From positions 12,352,653-12,416,652 of the forward strand of contig NC_086363.1 of NCBI RefSeq assembly GCF_036324505.1: 64,000 nt of DNA. The letters are read 5' to 3'. Shown here one piece after another: positions 38,601-52,600 of this stretch; position 1 is the first letter of the stretch; every line of letters starts with the position of its first letter. The notes below the pieces were generated by a model. That model had not been told where the DNA came from. It was given only the letters and a program-made list of their open reading frames with translations, and ran no database searches. Made by a program: the position numbers and the translations under genes. Source of the DNA: Eleginops maclovinus. Lineage: Eukaryota; Chordata; Actinopteri; Perciformes; Eleginopidae.

Positions 38601-41600
38601 CATCCAATAGGGATCTAACTGTAACTCTTCACAACCTACACTGGAACTAGTTGAATATAAACAGTTCATCATTTTCTTAACCCTCCAGTATTTTCCATTT
38701 TGAAGCATGCAAACTTTGGCACGCGCTTTAAATGAGCACATGCTCAATGAGCCATACTGTTGCTGCACTCGGTAAAAACACAGATGCACACTTAGCGCAC
38801 ACCTTAAAACACAGTAAGCACACACAAACACACACACATTTGGTACACTGCGCTTCCACATCGGAGTGAACTAGGTTGAGCAATTCAAAAGAAAACAAAC
38901 AGGATTCCAGCGCGGTGCAGTGTGGCGTGAGGCTGCTGGACTGCAACACAAAGAGGGGCCTGTTCCAGCGTACAGGAGCATTCCTGCTAACAGAACAAGC
39001 TCTGGGACGCTGTTGACCTAAGCTACTTTAGAATGTTTGTGCAATAGCTTTTGACCACTTGATTAAAAATATCGTTTGATGCTGGAGCGGCCGTGTCCTA
39101 GGAAGGGGCAGTTTAGACTGGTCTGAGCAGAGCAATATGTTGCCGCATGAAGGGAGGGCTCTTATGAGGATGTGAGCTCTGAGCCGTTTGCCTGGAACAC
39201 TGAGCCACAGTTGAATCATTGAGGATGACCATCCATGCCGTCGGGCACTTGAGCTAGTAATTATATAATGTCAATCTTGTTAAAAAACACTTGTCAGTTT
39301 AGTTCCAACATGAATGAAATCAACTTCAGCAGATGAGCTTTTACATGGTTCATTTTGTCTTAGCCATGCTACCCATGTGTTGCTAGATGTCAGTCTGTCA
39401 GCTTCTCCACCACTCTGGTCCAAACTGGAATTACTCAACAACTATTGGAGTGGTTGAGAACATCCGTGTTCCCCTGTCAATGAAGCAAACTGATTTTGAT
39501 GACCCCTTAAATTTCCTATAGTGCCACCATGAAACTGAACCTTTACTCTTCAACCAACAACATCATATTTCAATAACCTGACTTTGTCGAGTACTTCTGT
39601 TTATTATCGAAAACCTGCGAAACCGATATTCCCATTGGCTTCTTGTGTTCCTTAGCTTTAATGCTAATTCAGACATGTTATCCAAAAGTGTTTTCCAAAA
39701 TCCTTTGACCAAATCCTGGATTGTTTCTCTTCTAAACGTCCTTCATTACACAAAGGGTCTATTTCCAATATGTGCAGGCGTTAAGTATGACAAGTGGGCT
39801 GATGAGAAGGTTGAGATGTTTGATCCTTGATTTGCCAACCAAAATGTAGATCAGGAAAGGGAATGCTGTCCTCTCCTTCAGCTAACACCATAGAAATGTC
39901 CTTGAGCACATTTCTGAATTGCTCTGGTGGGGCTGCCCAGTGGACCAACACTAGAAGACTGTGGTTGCACTGGGCCGCTGCCAGGTATGAATGTGTGTAA
40001 CTCTGTACGTGTGAAGCAGGGTGTTGATGAAAGAGAGCATGTGTGCTTGGCAAATGTTCCCAGGATAAATTAAGGCAAAAAGCAAAAAGTCTATACTCAG
40101 ATCTAAAATGAAAACGTTTGAAGTGGTGGCAGGTTTGTGCTTTGAAGGTCAGATTGAACCAGTCACAGAACAGAAATGTGGGGATGCAGTTAGCTGATGT
40201 CTTACCCAGGCCTGTTTACTTTGTTGTGTATCTTTGGTTTAAAGGATTCTGCAGTAGCCCACAGAGAAGGCTAGAAATCATCAAAGTTTCACAAAAATGC
40301 ATAAATGAATCTGGTTGTGAATGCCAGAACCCTAATAATGTTGCTGACCGTAGCTAATGTAATCTGTTCTTTTGGACACGCTGTACTTTGTGGTTTTCTC
40401 TCATATCTTGTACTTTAGTCTAGTTTCCAGCTCATAGAGTCCCCTTGTGAAGCCGGAGATGTTGAGTAACGCAAGGATTTATGTTAGAAATGTAAAGTAG
40501 GGGTCCCCAGCACATAAAAACTTCTGGATGCTAACTTAGCATAAGCTGTGTTAATTAGAATGACTTACCATGCGGACAATAGTTTAAAAAAAGGGCTTGG
40601 ACTGTTTTTGGGTGGTTATGGGGATAATTGCGGATGCTGAGTCCCTTTCTGACATTGTCAGTATCAAAAATGGCAGTTTTGACCAGAATTACAATATTTG
40701 TACTCACTGTTGGCTGCTTTTGATCAATTGAACCAAGTCATTTTTAACTTTTGTTTAGACTATAATGCAAGTCATTTTAATTAACGCAACTTATGCTAAT
40801 TGTGCTATTTGTGCAAATTGCCCAACATTTGCAAATTAGTAACCGGAAGTTTATATGCACTACTATACTTTCCTATCATAAAACTTTGGTGTGGTTATTT
40901 TTGACAAGTCACATTATGACTCCTTGAAATACTATGCTGTTTTTCTCTACTGCTTTCAACATACTGTACTGTAATTTGTTTTGCATATTTTCGACATTCC
41001 ATTCTATGTAGTTTTTCTGCTACTTGCTTTATCGTTTTTTAAATGCTACCCTTTGATTCTGACATTTTGTGACAGAGCTGGAGCTGCTGAGATTTCTTAA
41101 TTCCATTTTATACCCTGACCTAGTTTATGATGTTTTCAATGACTTCACGGTGACTTTCTATAGCTTTCTACGAACAGTTTCTATGACTTATTAAAATAGT
41201 GTATTAGTTCTATTATAGTGTTTTTTTGGTCATATTATACTTCTTTTTCCATCTCAATTGTGTAAGTCTATTTTATCTCCTCTTGTCTTGCATCGTTTAT
41301 CAGCTATATTTAACTCTGCCAGACAGTGAAATGGAAGCAAGCAGTCTGAGAATCCCCCCAGTGTGAGAACATGACGAACATATCACAACACTGCGAGTAA
41401 ACCGGGGCCTCCCTCCTTCACTCTTTTCCTCTTGTGAGCTGTCTATCTTCCTCCCTGCCTTCCTCTCCCTCTCTCACACACTTATCCTTCCTCTGTCTGT
41501 CTCACCGAATTGTGGCTATTCATATATCTGGTGTGTTTGTGACAGCAAGCTGTGTTTGCCAAGCGGCTTTCACCCGACCACCTCCACAGCCCCACCAATC

Positions 41601-41945
41601 AACCTTCTTAACCTTTGACCTGGGCAGCCCCACCTGCCTGCTCCAACACACTCAAGCATAAACTCTTCACACTCTTCACACCTCTTGTTCTGTTAGCTTT
41701 GTCCTCCTCTGACGTCAATCGCCTTTCAATGCGCCTGATTAACAGGTATAATTCACACAGGGCTCAGTGCCAGGATCTGTAAATAATGGGCGTGCATTCC
41801 TGCTTGTGTCGTGTTGTCCAGTAAATAAGTGGCATTGAAAAAAAGATAATTGGGAAATAATCAATCTCAACAATTGGTGTTAATCTCAACATAATCTTCA
41901 TTTGTTCAAATATGAAAAGTGTATCCTTAAAATCTTTGAACATGT

Positions 41946-42006
41946 CACAATTTTGATTAATCATTTAGCTAATCACAATTTTGATTAATTAATCATTTAG
42001 CTAAAT
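41946..42006 (+). repeat. Short tandem duplication
   Basis: Two adjacent copies of cacaattttgattaatcatttagctaa occur, the second with an extra taat. No associated gene. Confidence 0.85.
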
Positions 42007-43554
42007 CATTCCTGAGTCGTTATGGTTTTACTGTCACCGCACTGGTACTTGAATTCACAATTGATAAGACAAAGATTTTTTGTAATGTTGTCATGTTCGT
42101 TTAGGATTTTTTGCTTTTGTCAGCTAATCCAAGAGGGTTCAGTTAAAAAGCGTTGTTGTCCTGCTCCCCAATCAGGATTTGGTCATATTTGAGTTGATTT
42201 GATTGTGTTGTTGTGGGTTTGTTTCCTCATGGACCCATTACTGTTTTGTCCAAAGTTTGATTGTTGTTGATATTTAGTATTGAATGTTTATAGTAATAGA
42301 CAAATACTTGAACATTGAAAGCTTGATTTCAGGGGCAAAACAATTAAAGCTATGCAATGAGTGTTGATGTTTTTAAAATTCACATATCAAGTTATGTGAG
42401 GTGAGCCTCCCCACTCTCCGCTAATGTTTAGTAATTCCTACTTAAGTTACTTTTTGATAGTCTTCTACTCTAAACAACACAATATGTTGGACTGCATGTA
42501 GCCATCAGCATGGTAGAAAAACTAAAATAGAAAATGATGTGCATTTGATTCCATTATTTCCTAAAATTGTGTAGTTCAGATCGTAAGCCATGGTCTGCTG
42601 CCATGTTTTCCTGCTTCATCCAGATCCTCCTAGTGTGGCTGTAGTTCCACAGGAACTTTAACCCAGATCCAAATTCCATAAGTCCTTCTACGACACCCAC
42701 AATTTATTACCCAACATTATAGAAACAGGGAATCAAATACCTACCAGTGGACAAACCCAGACTCTAATTCCTAAGGTCCCTCCATGGTGAAGCCCCAGAG
42801 TTACCGCTACACAATAATAAGAGCAGCAGCTTGCCGAGGCCTTGCTGCCAGTGTCCATGTGTGTGTCTCTGTTTGTGTGTATGTGTGTGTGGTCTGACCA
42901 GTTCCCACATCCTTCCATGGCAACAACATGGCCACCTAGGAGACATAGATCCATTCCTCAATAACCTCCCCGCTTTCCTCCATCACTACTTCCATCCTTC
43001 ATTCCCACAAACGGCGACGTGGCTCGACTTTATGACGTGCGATGCGCTACACAAGGTCACCATAGTTTGTCTTCCTACATTTTTCCGCTTGGTTACGTTC
43101 GCCTGTACAAACGCTCCCATACACATTATAGGAGATAATTTGAGGTGAGCAAACCAGGATGGTGTTTAACTTGTTCACACAGGATCTAACAACACATATT
43201 TGAGGTGGAGGTTGATGAAGGTCACTCTTGCTTTGGCTTTTCTTCCTAACATATAAATCAGTTTGTGCTGTAAAGAGTACAGCAGGATGAGGAAACGTTA
43301 ACACAAATCACTGTCCAAAATCAGCTCAGACACTACTTTCGTTTTAAGGTCAGCATTCAAACCACAAGGCACAATTCACACTAGGAAACAGTAGCAGATT
43401 GTAGAGTAAGGAGAGAACTTTTTTTACACAAAACCCACCCAGACTTAAAATACAATCTTATCAATGCAATGTGGAACACAGAGGCCTGTTAGACATTTAC
43501 AGCAATAGCTTGAGAAACTGCAGGCCATAAGAGAGGAACAAGTGGTCATTTGAC

Positions 43555-44058
43555 CTTGTGTTTGCCTAAGGTAACTAAGTACATTTACACAAGTACTGTA
43601 CTTAAGTATAATTTTGAGGTACTTTACTTGAGTATTTCCATTTTATGCTACATTGTTCTTCTACTCCACTACAATTCAGAGGTAACTTGTGTACTACATT
43701 TGTTTTGTACCTTTAGTTACTTTACAGATTTGGTATGTAATTACATCAGACTTTAGTTACACCTGGAGTAAATTCACAAGCTACCCTGCAGTATACAAAG
43801 TCATTCAAACTAGCTGCACCTTAATGCATCAATCATTATAATCAGAACATATCAGATGTATTATTCTGAAATGGACCAAGATATGTTCTGATTGATGCAT
43901 TGAGGTATTTCACTTTTAGTATTTCAAGTATATTTTCATGTTAATACTTTTACTGGAGTAACCTTTTGATTGCAGGACTTTTAAGTGTAACAGAATTCCC
44001 CTTCACTCTGGTACTTCCACTTTAGTACAAAATCTGAGTAATTCTCCCACCTCTGCTT
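43555..44058 (+). mobile_element. Non-autonomous teleost DNA-transposon-like repeat
   Basis: The left end (gtaactaagtacatttacac, then aagtactgtacttaagta) and right end (ggtacttccactttagtaca ... gagtaattctcccacctctg) fit a very common teleost interspersed repeat. That repeat is rich in agtacttt/aagtact words and has roughly inverted ends. Related fragments occur at 9218-9275, 49797-50175, 55388-55460 and 63160-63260. An extra palindrome lies at 43819-43905. The 68-codon open frame inside is not a gene. Confidence 0.75.
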
Positions 44059-47000
44059 ACACACCAACATTAGCATTACTTTGAAGCCCACTTTTCACAC
44101 TCCTTTAGGCGCTGTGTGTACTCTGTAATCCAGGAAATAAAAGAATATAAAAGTATTAACTAGTTTAGCATTAAAGACACTTGTATCAGAACAGACACAT
44201 TATCAGATATCACATGAAGCAGGAAATGAGGCTGCACCAGAGAACAAGGTCCAATGACTTCTATTTATAGACAAACATTAGTCACTTTGGTGAAAAGATA
44301 GATGGTTTGACTTTTTACCCCTTTGGCCTCCTTTTATTTGGAATGACCAACCACTTTGGTAAATATAAGGATGCCACATGCTGTTTACTGGCAGAATATA
44401 ACAGGGTTTCTTATTTTTGAAGCTTAGATATTTACCAAAGATCCCAACAGCAGTCCAAGTTTCTTTAAAAAAATCTGCCCTTGATGTTATTTATTTATTT
44501 GCTGGTCATCGCAGAGGGAATAAACAGTTCGGCATGAGTGTACTGAGGGTTTCTTCAGTGTGCAAACTTTGAAAGAGCAGGTGAGTGGAGCTGTTTCCTC
44601 TCAGCATGGATCATCCTGTCACATACCTGAGAGCTACTTCCTCTTCAGAAAAACATCAATATTTACAAGAACGCATAAAAGCCTCTAAATCTAAAAAAGC
44701 CCTTACCCACGACCATATTTTTCTGTTCTAGTGCCAGTAGTCATCCCATCAGCTCTACCACAGCTTTTTGATGACTTTTTTCTCAAAGTGTTCCTTTTCT
44801 GAGGGAGTACTTTGGGGGAAAGACAGTTTGACAGCAAACACTTTGCATTCCTCCTGCTGGACTGAAGCTTGACTCCAAAGTAAAGTTTACATTCCTGCTG
44901 CCGGGAGGAATGCTGCCCTCTGGGGATTCAGACCGGACTTCAGGGTTACAAGTCCGGAATCACGGATGGAGGCTGGGATGCTCAGTTACAGGTGCGTTTT
45001 CAATATGTCAACAACACTCATTCACAGTCAATGTAATGGTTTCACTTTGTGGCAGATCTGCAGACGTAGAAAGTCAAATGCATGAAAAGTAATTTTATTT
45101 TGTTTATTATAAGCATTGAAACAGTGATCATTTTTAGCCACTTTGTCACTTGTGGACACTTTTTCCATGGTGCGGCTGTTAAAAATGCCAAATGTAATGC
45201 ACGACACTGATGCTATCTCTGTTCTAAATCTCAAAGCTAATGACTTGCTGTTGTATTAAATTCTGATTCAATTGTATGAAGCAATCTTTTTTAATGAGCA
45301 CCAAATTGTTTGGGTATTTAATCAACTAACTTAGCAACCTTTAGATTACATATCAGTTCTAAGGATGATTTGGCATTTAAATGATGTCATGGTTGTCCTG
45401 AAAGAGAGCTGACATCCTGTGGGCTTTAGCTTACCCTAAAAATAGTGAGTGCATCTGCAGCCATAGATACAGCACTGTAGATGTGCTGTTATTAAGAGGG
45501 AGGGAGGGGAGAGTAGAAATCTGAGAGGAGATGATTCAGTTAAGGACAAGGTAAAATGATTTTGAAAAATAATGTACTACTCTGGCTTTTACTACTCCAT
45601 CTGATGATAATCATTATTAGCTGATCTTCACTCAGGGACAGCTCCGAATGGTTGCTGCTGCCAAGGGGCTTGAAACTGAGCAGCCACTTCTAAGGTCAGT
45701 CCAGACTTTGATCTAAGATAATTAACATGAATCGGACCAAAAAAATCTCAGTCAGAAGAGATCAAAGCCCTGACTGGATGTGATTTAGAGTTTAGTAAGG
45801 TTTCCATAGTCTATAATATGAGATGTATAAGTCTAAAACACATCATATTTCACATTAGGGTTTAACAGTAAACATTGGGCAGCGGTAATATAGTGTGCGA
45901 CTATTGTATAATTGCACTTATTATGATAATTACACCAGGTAATAGCCTCACATAGTTGTGTGTTGAGGGTTTATTAGGGTTATGGCAGCAGTTCACTACC
46001 GCTCTCTGCTGGCAGCAATGACTATCTACTATAATCCAGTGCATAGACTTTTACTTTTTTCCCACCACACAATTATTGAGCATGTGCACATTTCAGAAGG
46101 TTTAAAGGTATGAGTAGTGCAAGTTTTGTTATTATAAATCATGTAGAACCCTATCATGTCATTTTTTGTAAACATTTTAGATAATTACCAGGTGCACAAT
46201 GTGTTTTATCACTTACTGCATTACTGCATTCCATGTATGGGTTCATGCTCTCTGTGTATTTATACTAGAATGGAAAATTAACCGTTTACTGAAAAATGTA
46301 AAAGTTCGGATGAAAAGAATAAATAAATTCATCAGTTTGAGAATTGCACATCATTTGCTGTGTAACTATCTGCCCATAAACTCTCTTTCTGAATCCATAT
46401 CTGATCAACCTTCAACTAAAATACGAGTACAAATTACAATACACTATTAACACTACTTAAATAAAAGAGTTGTGTCTCTTCTACTATAATAATTGTTTAT
46501 AGTTTGCATTAGCCTATTCAGGTGCTAGCCCTACCATGGTTTTCAAAAATACACACAAACACACAAACGACATGAAATGAAAACAATGAAACATAATTAA
46601 ATTTCTATTAGTACTTCAACCCTCTCCAAATTCCCCCAGAAAGTCAGCTTCAAGGTTAAAATAACAAATCTAGAAGAGCTACTTTCAGCTGACTCATGGA
46701 AGGGAAAACTGAAAGCAACTTGCTGTTTCCTCCAGTTATTTTTCTTATGACGCATTAGACAGTGAGCTCAGTGTTTGCCTAGAATTGTTTTTCTCTAATT
46801 TACTTGCATCACAGCAGAGTGAAGCTCCTCCAGTGAGTCACATGTTGCCATTATCTGTAATTTTCTAATGTGGGCACAAACAGCCTTGGTGCCTCTGACA
46901 CATTATACTTCAGTAAGAAAGTAGAGACATAAAAAGGTTATATACACCATCTGAAACACCTCTTTGGTTCATGTTTGAATGTATATTGCTGTTGAAAATG

Positions 47001-48418
47001 TTTGTTAAATGAGGCAGTCGAATGTTAATTAGAGATGACGTTCAACCTTAAAAACAATGTAATGATTTCCTATGAGTCCATCCACCTCAAAAACCCCTTT
47101 TGCTTCCTTTGCAGAAACTTCGCACCTGGACAAACTTTCCTCATTCCTCTGCTAAGACATTTCTGTTTGGAAGGAAAATCCTGCTCAGCTCTTTGCAGCA
47201 GCCTGCTACTTTGTGTGTGCAACCAGATGAAAATACTCCCTGTCCTACTGACGCCCAGTTCAACCTGTTCTCGGCCTGAGGGTCATGTATTTACAACACT
47301 GTGTCCAAATCCTTCACATCTACCACTCTGCCAAGGAAGAAGCTTTTCCTACCGCGTCACAGCTGTCTGTTACTTCCACATCCCAATACAACTGCAACAC
47401 TGTCTGTTCTGACAAATAAAAGCTAATTCCTGTCTGCTCACTCATCCCATCGTGGCATCCTTAAACTGACTTTCCTCAGTCTTTGGGGAACCACAAAGAT
47501 GACAAAATGTGTTTTCTTTTACCCTAGATTTCATGAGGTGTGCCACGGGGATCTATTGTTGGTCCTGTTTTATCATTTTTAATGTCAGATTAATAAAAAT
47601 GTGGTTTATGAAATGGAAAATGTAGGTTTTTACTACCTTTGGCTTGAACAATGAACAAGGCATTTACGCTGAGCTGTACAGTATATGCAAAACGCTGAGT
47701 GCTGTTCTAAGGAAACAGGAAGGGGCTCTTGCATCACAGGGGGATAATCAGCGACTGTCTTAAATGCAAACAGCAATTGCAAATAATGTGCTTTCAAACA
47801 TCATTTTGTCAGAAAAACTGTTGTGCAACTAAGTCAACCATTACAATGTTTATGCTTTCTTTCTGTGTTTTGATTATATTTGTCAAAATTATAACAGGGC
47901 CTCAAAACAGAATTTTTTTGACCCCACGGAAAGTCAGAAATGTTGTTTTCCAGAATCACCAAAAATAAAGGTTTAACTGTCCTCTACTGATGGATACAAA
48001 TCTGTTCTAAGTTGCCATCAATAGCCAAAATGGGCAGTATGTAGGAATTTTAAATATAAAATGAATGATGTGCTGTATTTTTAAAATTTAGAATAATGTA
48101 GTCTTGCAATACTTACCAAGGTATAATGTTTAACTTCTGCATTAAAATGTACAGATATGATTAAACCTATTTCCTAAACATTTTTGTGTTATTTAATTAC
48201 AATATCCCAAATTATTCAACACATTTTCTCAAGGTAATGGTCTATAGCTTTTGCTCAGTGATGTTGTCAATGTATGAAACCTAATTTTGACTAAATATTT
48301 TTGAGAGCTTGGAAGTTTTACTATATTTTTACCAGATGGAAAAATTCAACCATTGGAGGTGTAATTCAAGTAATCAGATAAACAAGCGGGTGAAACAGGT
48401 TTCAGATCATTCAGGTAA

Positions 48419-49654
48419 TTTATTCAACACAAAGGCAGCTAATTCTCAGTATTACAAAATATACATGTGATCGTAAATGTACACGTGCTATTAGTGTTTG
48501 CTGTCACTTATTTTGGTTTGAGTAACAACAAATGTGATTTCTTTATAGACAGAATAAAGAAACTAACTCTTACCGCAGGGTATTATCAAAAGAGGAACGT
48601 ACTTGACACAGGTGTTTCCAGTTAATGTGGCTGATTAGACCCCTCCTCTGGACACTGGTTGGTCGACGTAGTATGGCCCACCTTTGACATTTAATGAGGT
48701 CTAATCAACCAGGTCATTGAAGACAAATGTTTGATGTGCAGTGCCTTTAAAAACAATTATCCCTAACTGCTGTAGGTAAAACAAACCATAAACCACAACT
48801 TGAACTATTACATTTCACACTGTGTCTGTGATTTGACAGACGGGAACACCCTACTCACAGTAACAACAACAACATGTCCTGATTACTTGGAATGACTAGC
48901 TGACAGCGGAGTGTAATATAAGGTCTTAATCACAATATTTTGTTTGGGTATGTACAGTATCGATCATTAGAATAGAACTGCAGGAATTTGAATAGGATTT
49001 AACTTTTTTTTAAATTATTGTTTTAACTTTAAATACAGGATAGATTTGAAAAAGAGTGTGCTGTCACTCAGCACTGCATTAGAACTTTCTGATTTGGCTA
49101 AATTGTACTACAGACCAAGGCTAGCTTTTGTTTGCTCTTAAGTTTGCATAGTGCACTTGATTCATAGTTGATTGCTGAGTAAAGTACAGCACAAGCGTTT
49201 TCATATTTGACCTGATCAAAGAAAGCAGCTGACACGTGCTGCTTCATCACACACAGAAGCATTGTCTGTATTGCGTCTTATTTAACATCCACGGCGGCAA
49301 CATGTCCGCCACTGAACACAGCAACACTCAATCAGATGAGGAGCAAAAATTGACATCTTTCCAATTACAGTAAGTCATGCATAAATCAAAGAAATAAAGC
49401 TGTTTAGAATAATAACGCTACCTGCGCCAGTTTTGTTTTCACTGTGAAGGAGTTTGCTGTCCTGTAAATAGAGATTGTAACATTTAAAAAATATAATCAA
49501 GTCTAAGAAAGACTGACAGTCCCAATCCTCCCCTAAAAGGGGTGACAAAACGAGGAGTAGGAGGAAGAGAGGAAGGAAGGTGCTGTTAATCCCTTCTCAA
49601 TGCTTAGGACCAAACTGAAAGGTGGTGAAGAAGAGGGAGAAGAACAAGAAGCAC
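48419..49654 (-). other. stx7: stx7 3' UTR (inferred)
   Basis: Noncoding sequence follows the syntaxin stop codon on the minus strand. The first clear minus-strand AATAAA downstream is at 48424-48419, giving a ~1.2-kb 3' UTR. A shorter UTR ending at a variant signal cannot be excluded. Confidence 0.4.
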
Positions 49655-52600
49655 TCATTTCTTGACAGCACCCCAGATGATGAGTCCGATAACAACAGAA
49701 ACTACAGCCAACACTATCATCAGGATGCATATCTTCTTCCGAGAGCTCCGCTGCGGGGGAAAAAAAGGACAGGTTTTTGTTTATTTAATAAGTAAGCAGT
49801 GGTGGAATGCAACTTAGTATGGAATTAATACTTCTACTATCCAGACAAACGTTATTCATTACATTAATGCACATGACACGAACAACCTCTTCTCCACACT
49901 ACGTCTTTTAAATCAGCACAGCTCTCCAGTTTAAATACAGTATATAGTATTTGTGACGTGTAAATATTGTTCATTTGATATAATAAAGTATTTATTTTAC
50001 TACGTATTCTTCTTTCTGTGTCTTTGTATGCACCACATGATAAAATATAAGTTAGTCTAAAAAGGACTATTCTGCAGAGTGACTGCTTTTCGTACTCTAT
50101 ATTTTGATGCTAACACTTTCATTCTTTCTAAAGACGTTAATTTGTAACAGGATTTTTACACTGTGAAACTACTTAATTTAACAAATTGAATGATGAGTAC
50201 TTATTCCAATACTTTAAACAAGTATTAAGACATAATCTTGACTTGATTGGAATATAAGTGATGTTTAAAATGACTTAAAACAACATCATAAATCAGATCC
50301 TTGTGTCTTAGCGTTCCCTTTTCCTATTTGAATGACTCCGCTCTTAACCTTTGTGTTACTCTCCTTGATCCTTTCCTCATTCCCTTCTTTGCATATCTGC
50401 CTTTTGTTTTTAAATCACAGTCCTCTTTGTTCTATCTGAGATGTACCTGGTATTCTGCAGCACGTGCCAGCTGCTGTGTTGCGCTCTGGACGTGCCCATC
50501 AGCCATCTCCACATTGGCTTCTATACTGTCTGAACAACACAAAGGAAACACACATTTTACATGCCATAGGTGGGAGGAAGGGGGAGAGCATGTGGCGCAA
50601 ATCTAAAAACATGTATTTTCCCTGTCAACACCAAGGCTCACACGGACAAGGTCATATGATACATTTTGATGCAAGGCCAGGGAACTTTGTTTATTTAATT
50701 TATACACCAGGGCATTATATGCTCTTTAAAGTGTAATAACAATAAAGCACATGTAAAATATGTATAATTTTGAGATAAGTAAAACAAATAAATAACACAA
50801 TTTATTGTTTAGATGCAGACATTTTATTCAAATGAATAGAGTTTAAAAAATATAGAAAAAAGTTAAGCTAACAAGATACATTTTAAACCATTACAGGGTT
50901 TACTAGTGTGTACTCAAAGAAAGCCTCTGTGCTTAAGTGCCTTAGTAAGAATTGCTTTTCTCTGGAAATGTTTTGGGTAAATATGTTGTTACATTGACTA
51001 AAGGTGGCATTTACAAGAATGCTGTCCCAGCCCACATTCCTCTAATATTGAAGCTTTTCTGTTTTAGGTTGTTGCATTATTAGAGGAGGACGATGAAATA
51101 TAAGGTCAGATGAAAAGCTTACCGATCATGTCTCCCTGCTCGTGGACCATCATCCCCAGGTCCTTGAAGATGTCATTGATATCTGTGATATCCGACTAAA
51201 TAAAGAAGATATAAAACCAAAACATGTGAAAGGGAAATAAAGAGCTGATGAGATACTCTACATATAAGTGTCCATGTTTGCTTTGACGTTTGATTCATAT
51301 ACCTCCAGCTGCCTGATGGAGGACTCTCTCTCCTGGATCAGCCTCAGGTCGTCTTCAGTGATGGCTTCAGCCTGAGCCTGCACCTGGGAATCACTGCGGG
51401 GACAAACAAATAACTAAAATAGCAATAATGATAGCAGAAACTATATGTTTGATAATAAATAAAGTACCTACCTAAGGAAAGGAGGTGCATTTCCAAAGCC
51501 ATCATCCGACTGTCCTCCCTGTTAAAGGAAATTGAAAGGTTTGAATACACATACCTTTGGGTTTGCTATTGCAAATATACTGCAGAGGATGTTCTTTACT
51601 GGGATTGTGGTTAAAGCAATGATTTGGTGTGTACTGGATGAAATAAAGTGTACAGGATTCATGATCAAAATACCTCTAAAAGTAGAATTGATTAAGTTTC
51701 AAAATGATTTAATTTCCAATAATCACATAGAGTAAATACAATTTGTGTTGTTCATTTTAGATTTAGGTACTTTACCAACCATTTAAATCAATAACAAACC
51801 GCCCCTGCTTATCAGCATCAGAAGCAGATACAGATACCCTTCTGTGTGGGGAAAGAATTGCCAAGGTTATCCCTAAGGGAACTGGTGTCTACTACAGTTG
51901 CATAGTGATAAGAGCTTCTCCTGTGAACTTCAGGATCAAATAATTATGACTACATAACTTGAGGTACGGGAGCCCTGAAAGGCAAGACAATTGTTGCTGA
52001 GTGCATGGAGAAATTCAAATTCTCCCGGAAGGAAACATCAATGCATTTAGTTATTGCAGAAAACCTGCTCACTTAAAAAGGCAGAACAAAGTAAATAAAT
52101 AATATTAATGTAATATAAATACAAGCCATATTACCCCAGTATGATTACATTTTTAGAAACTACGATTTAATGTAGCTTGTTGTTCGTTCTGTTATATCTT
52201 TATTTTAAATGGATGAAATAGTTTATTTTACTACCCATTTGTATGTCAAACCTTGGCATGTTTTATATAGAACTTGGTTTTTTGGCAATATACATTTTTA
52301 TTTTCATTTTTGTATGCGTGTCAAACTGTTGATAAAAATATTGTTTGAAAAGAAAAATGCATAAAAAATTCTAACGTGGAAGCAGATTGCAATTTATTTA
52401 GATAATAATGGCCAGAAAAAAAGCCACTTTTGACAAAACAAACATAAAGAAAAAAGGTGGATTGATGATTAATCGTTTCATGGATTCTTGTTCGCTCACT
52501 AATGTATTATGTAATCCCTGTGTTTCACCGGTTACACTGTGACTTTGTGGCCGGGTGCAGCAGCTTACTCACCGACACCCTGGAGCTGGCTCGGACTCTG

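Larger units (their letters stand above)
33650..48410. other. Gene-poor stretch between ccn2 and stx7
   Basis: Apart from the listed repeats, I see no coding exon, RNA gene or promoter. The longest open frames (36912-37232, 106 codons; 47035-47412, 125 codons) have no domain, signal peptide or recognisable content. In human, MOXD1 lies between CCN2 and STX7. No MOXD1 exon was recognised here. Confidence 0.5.
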
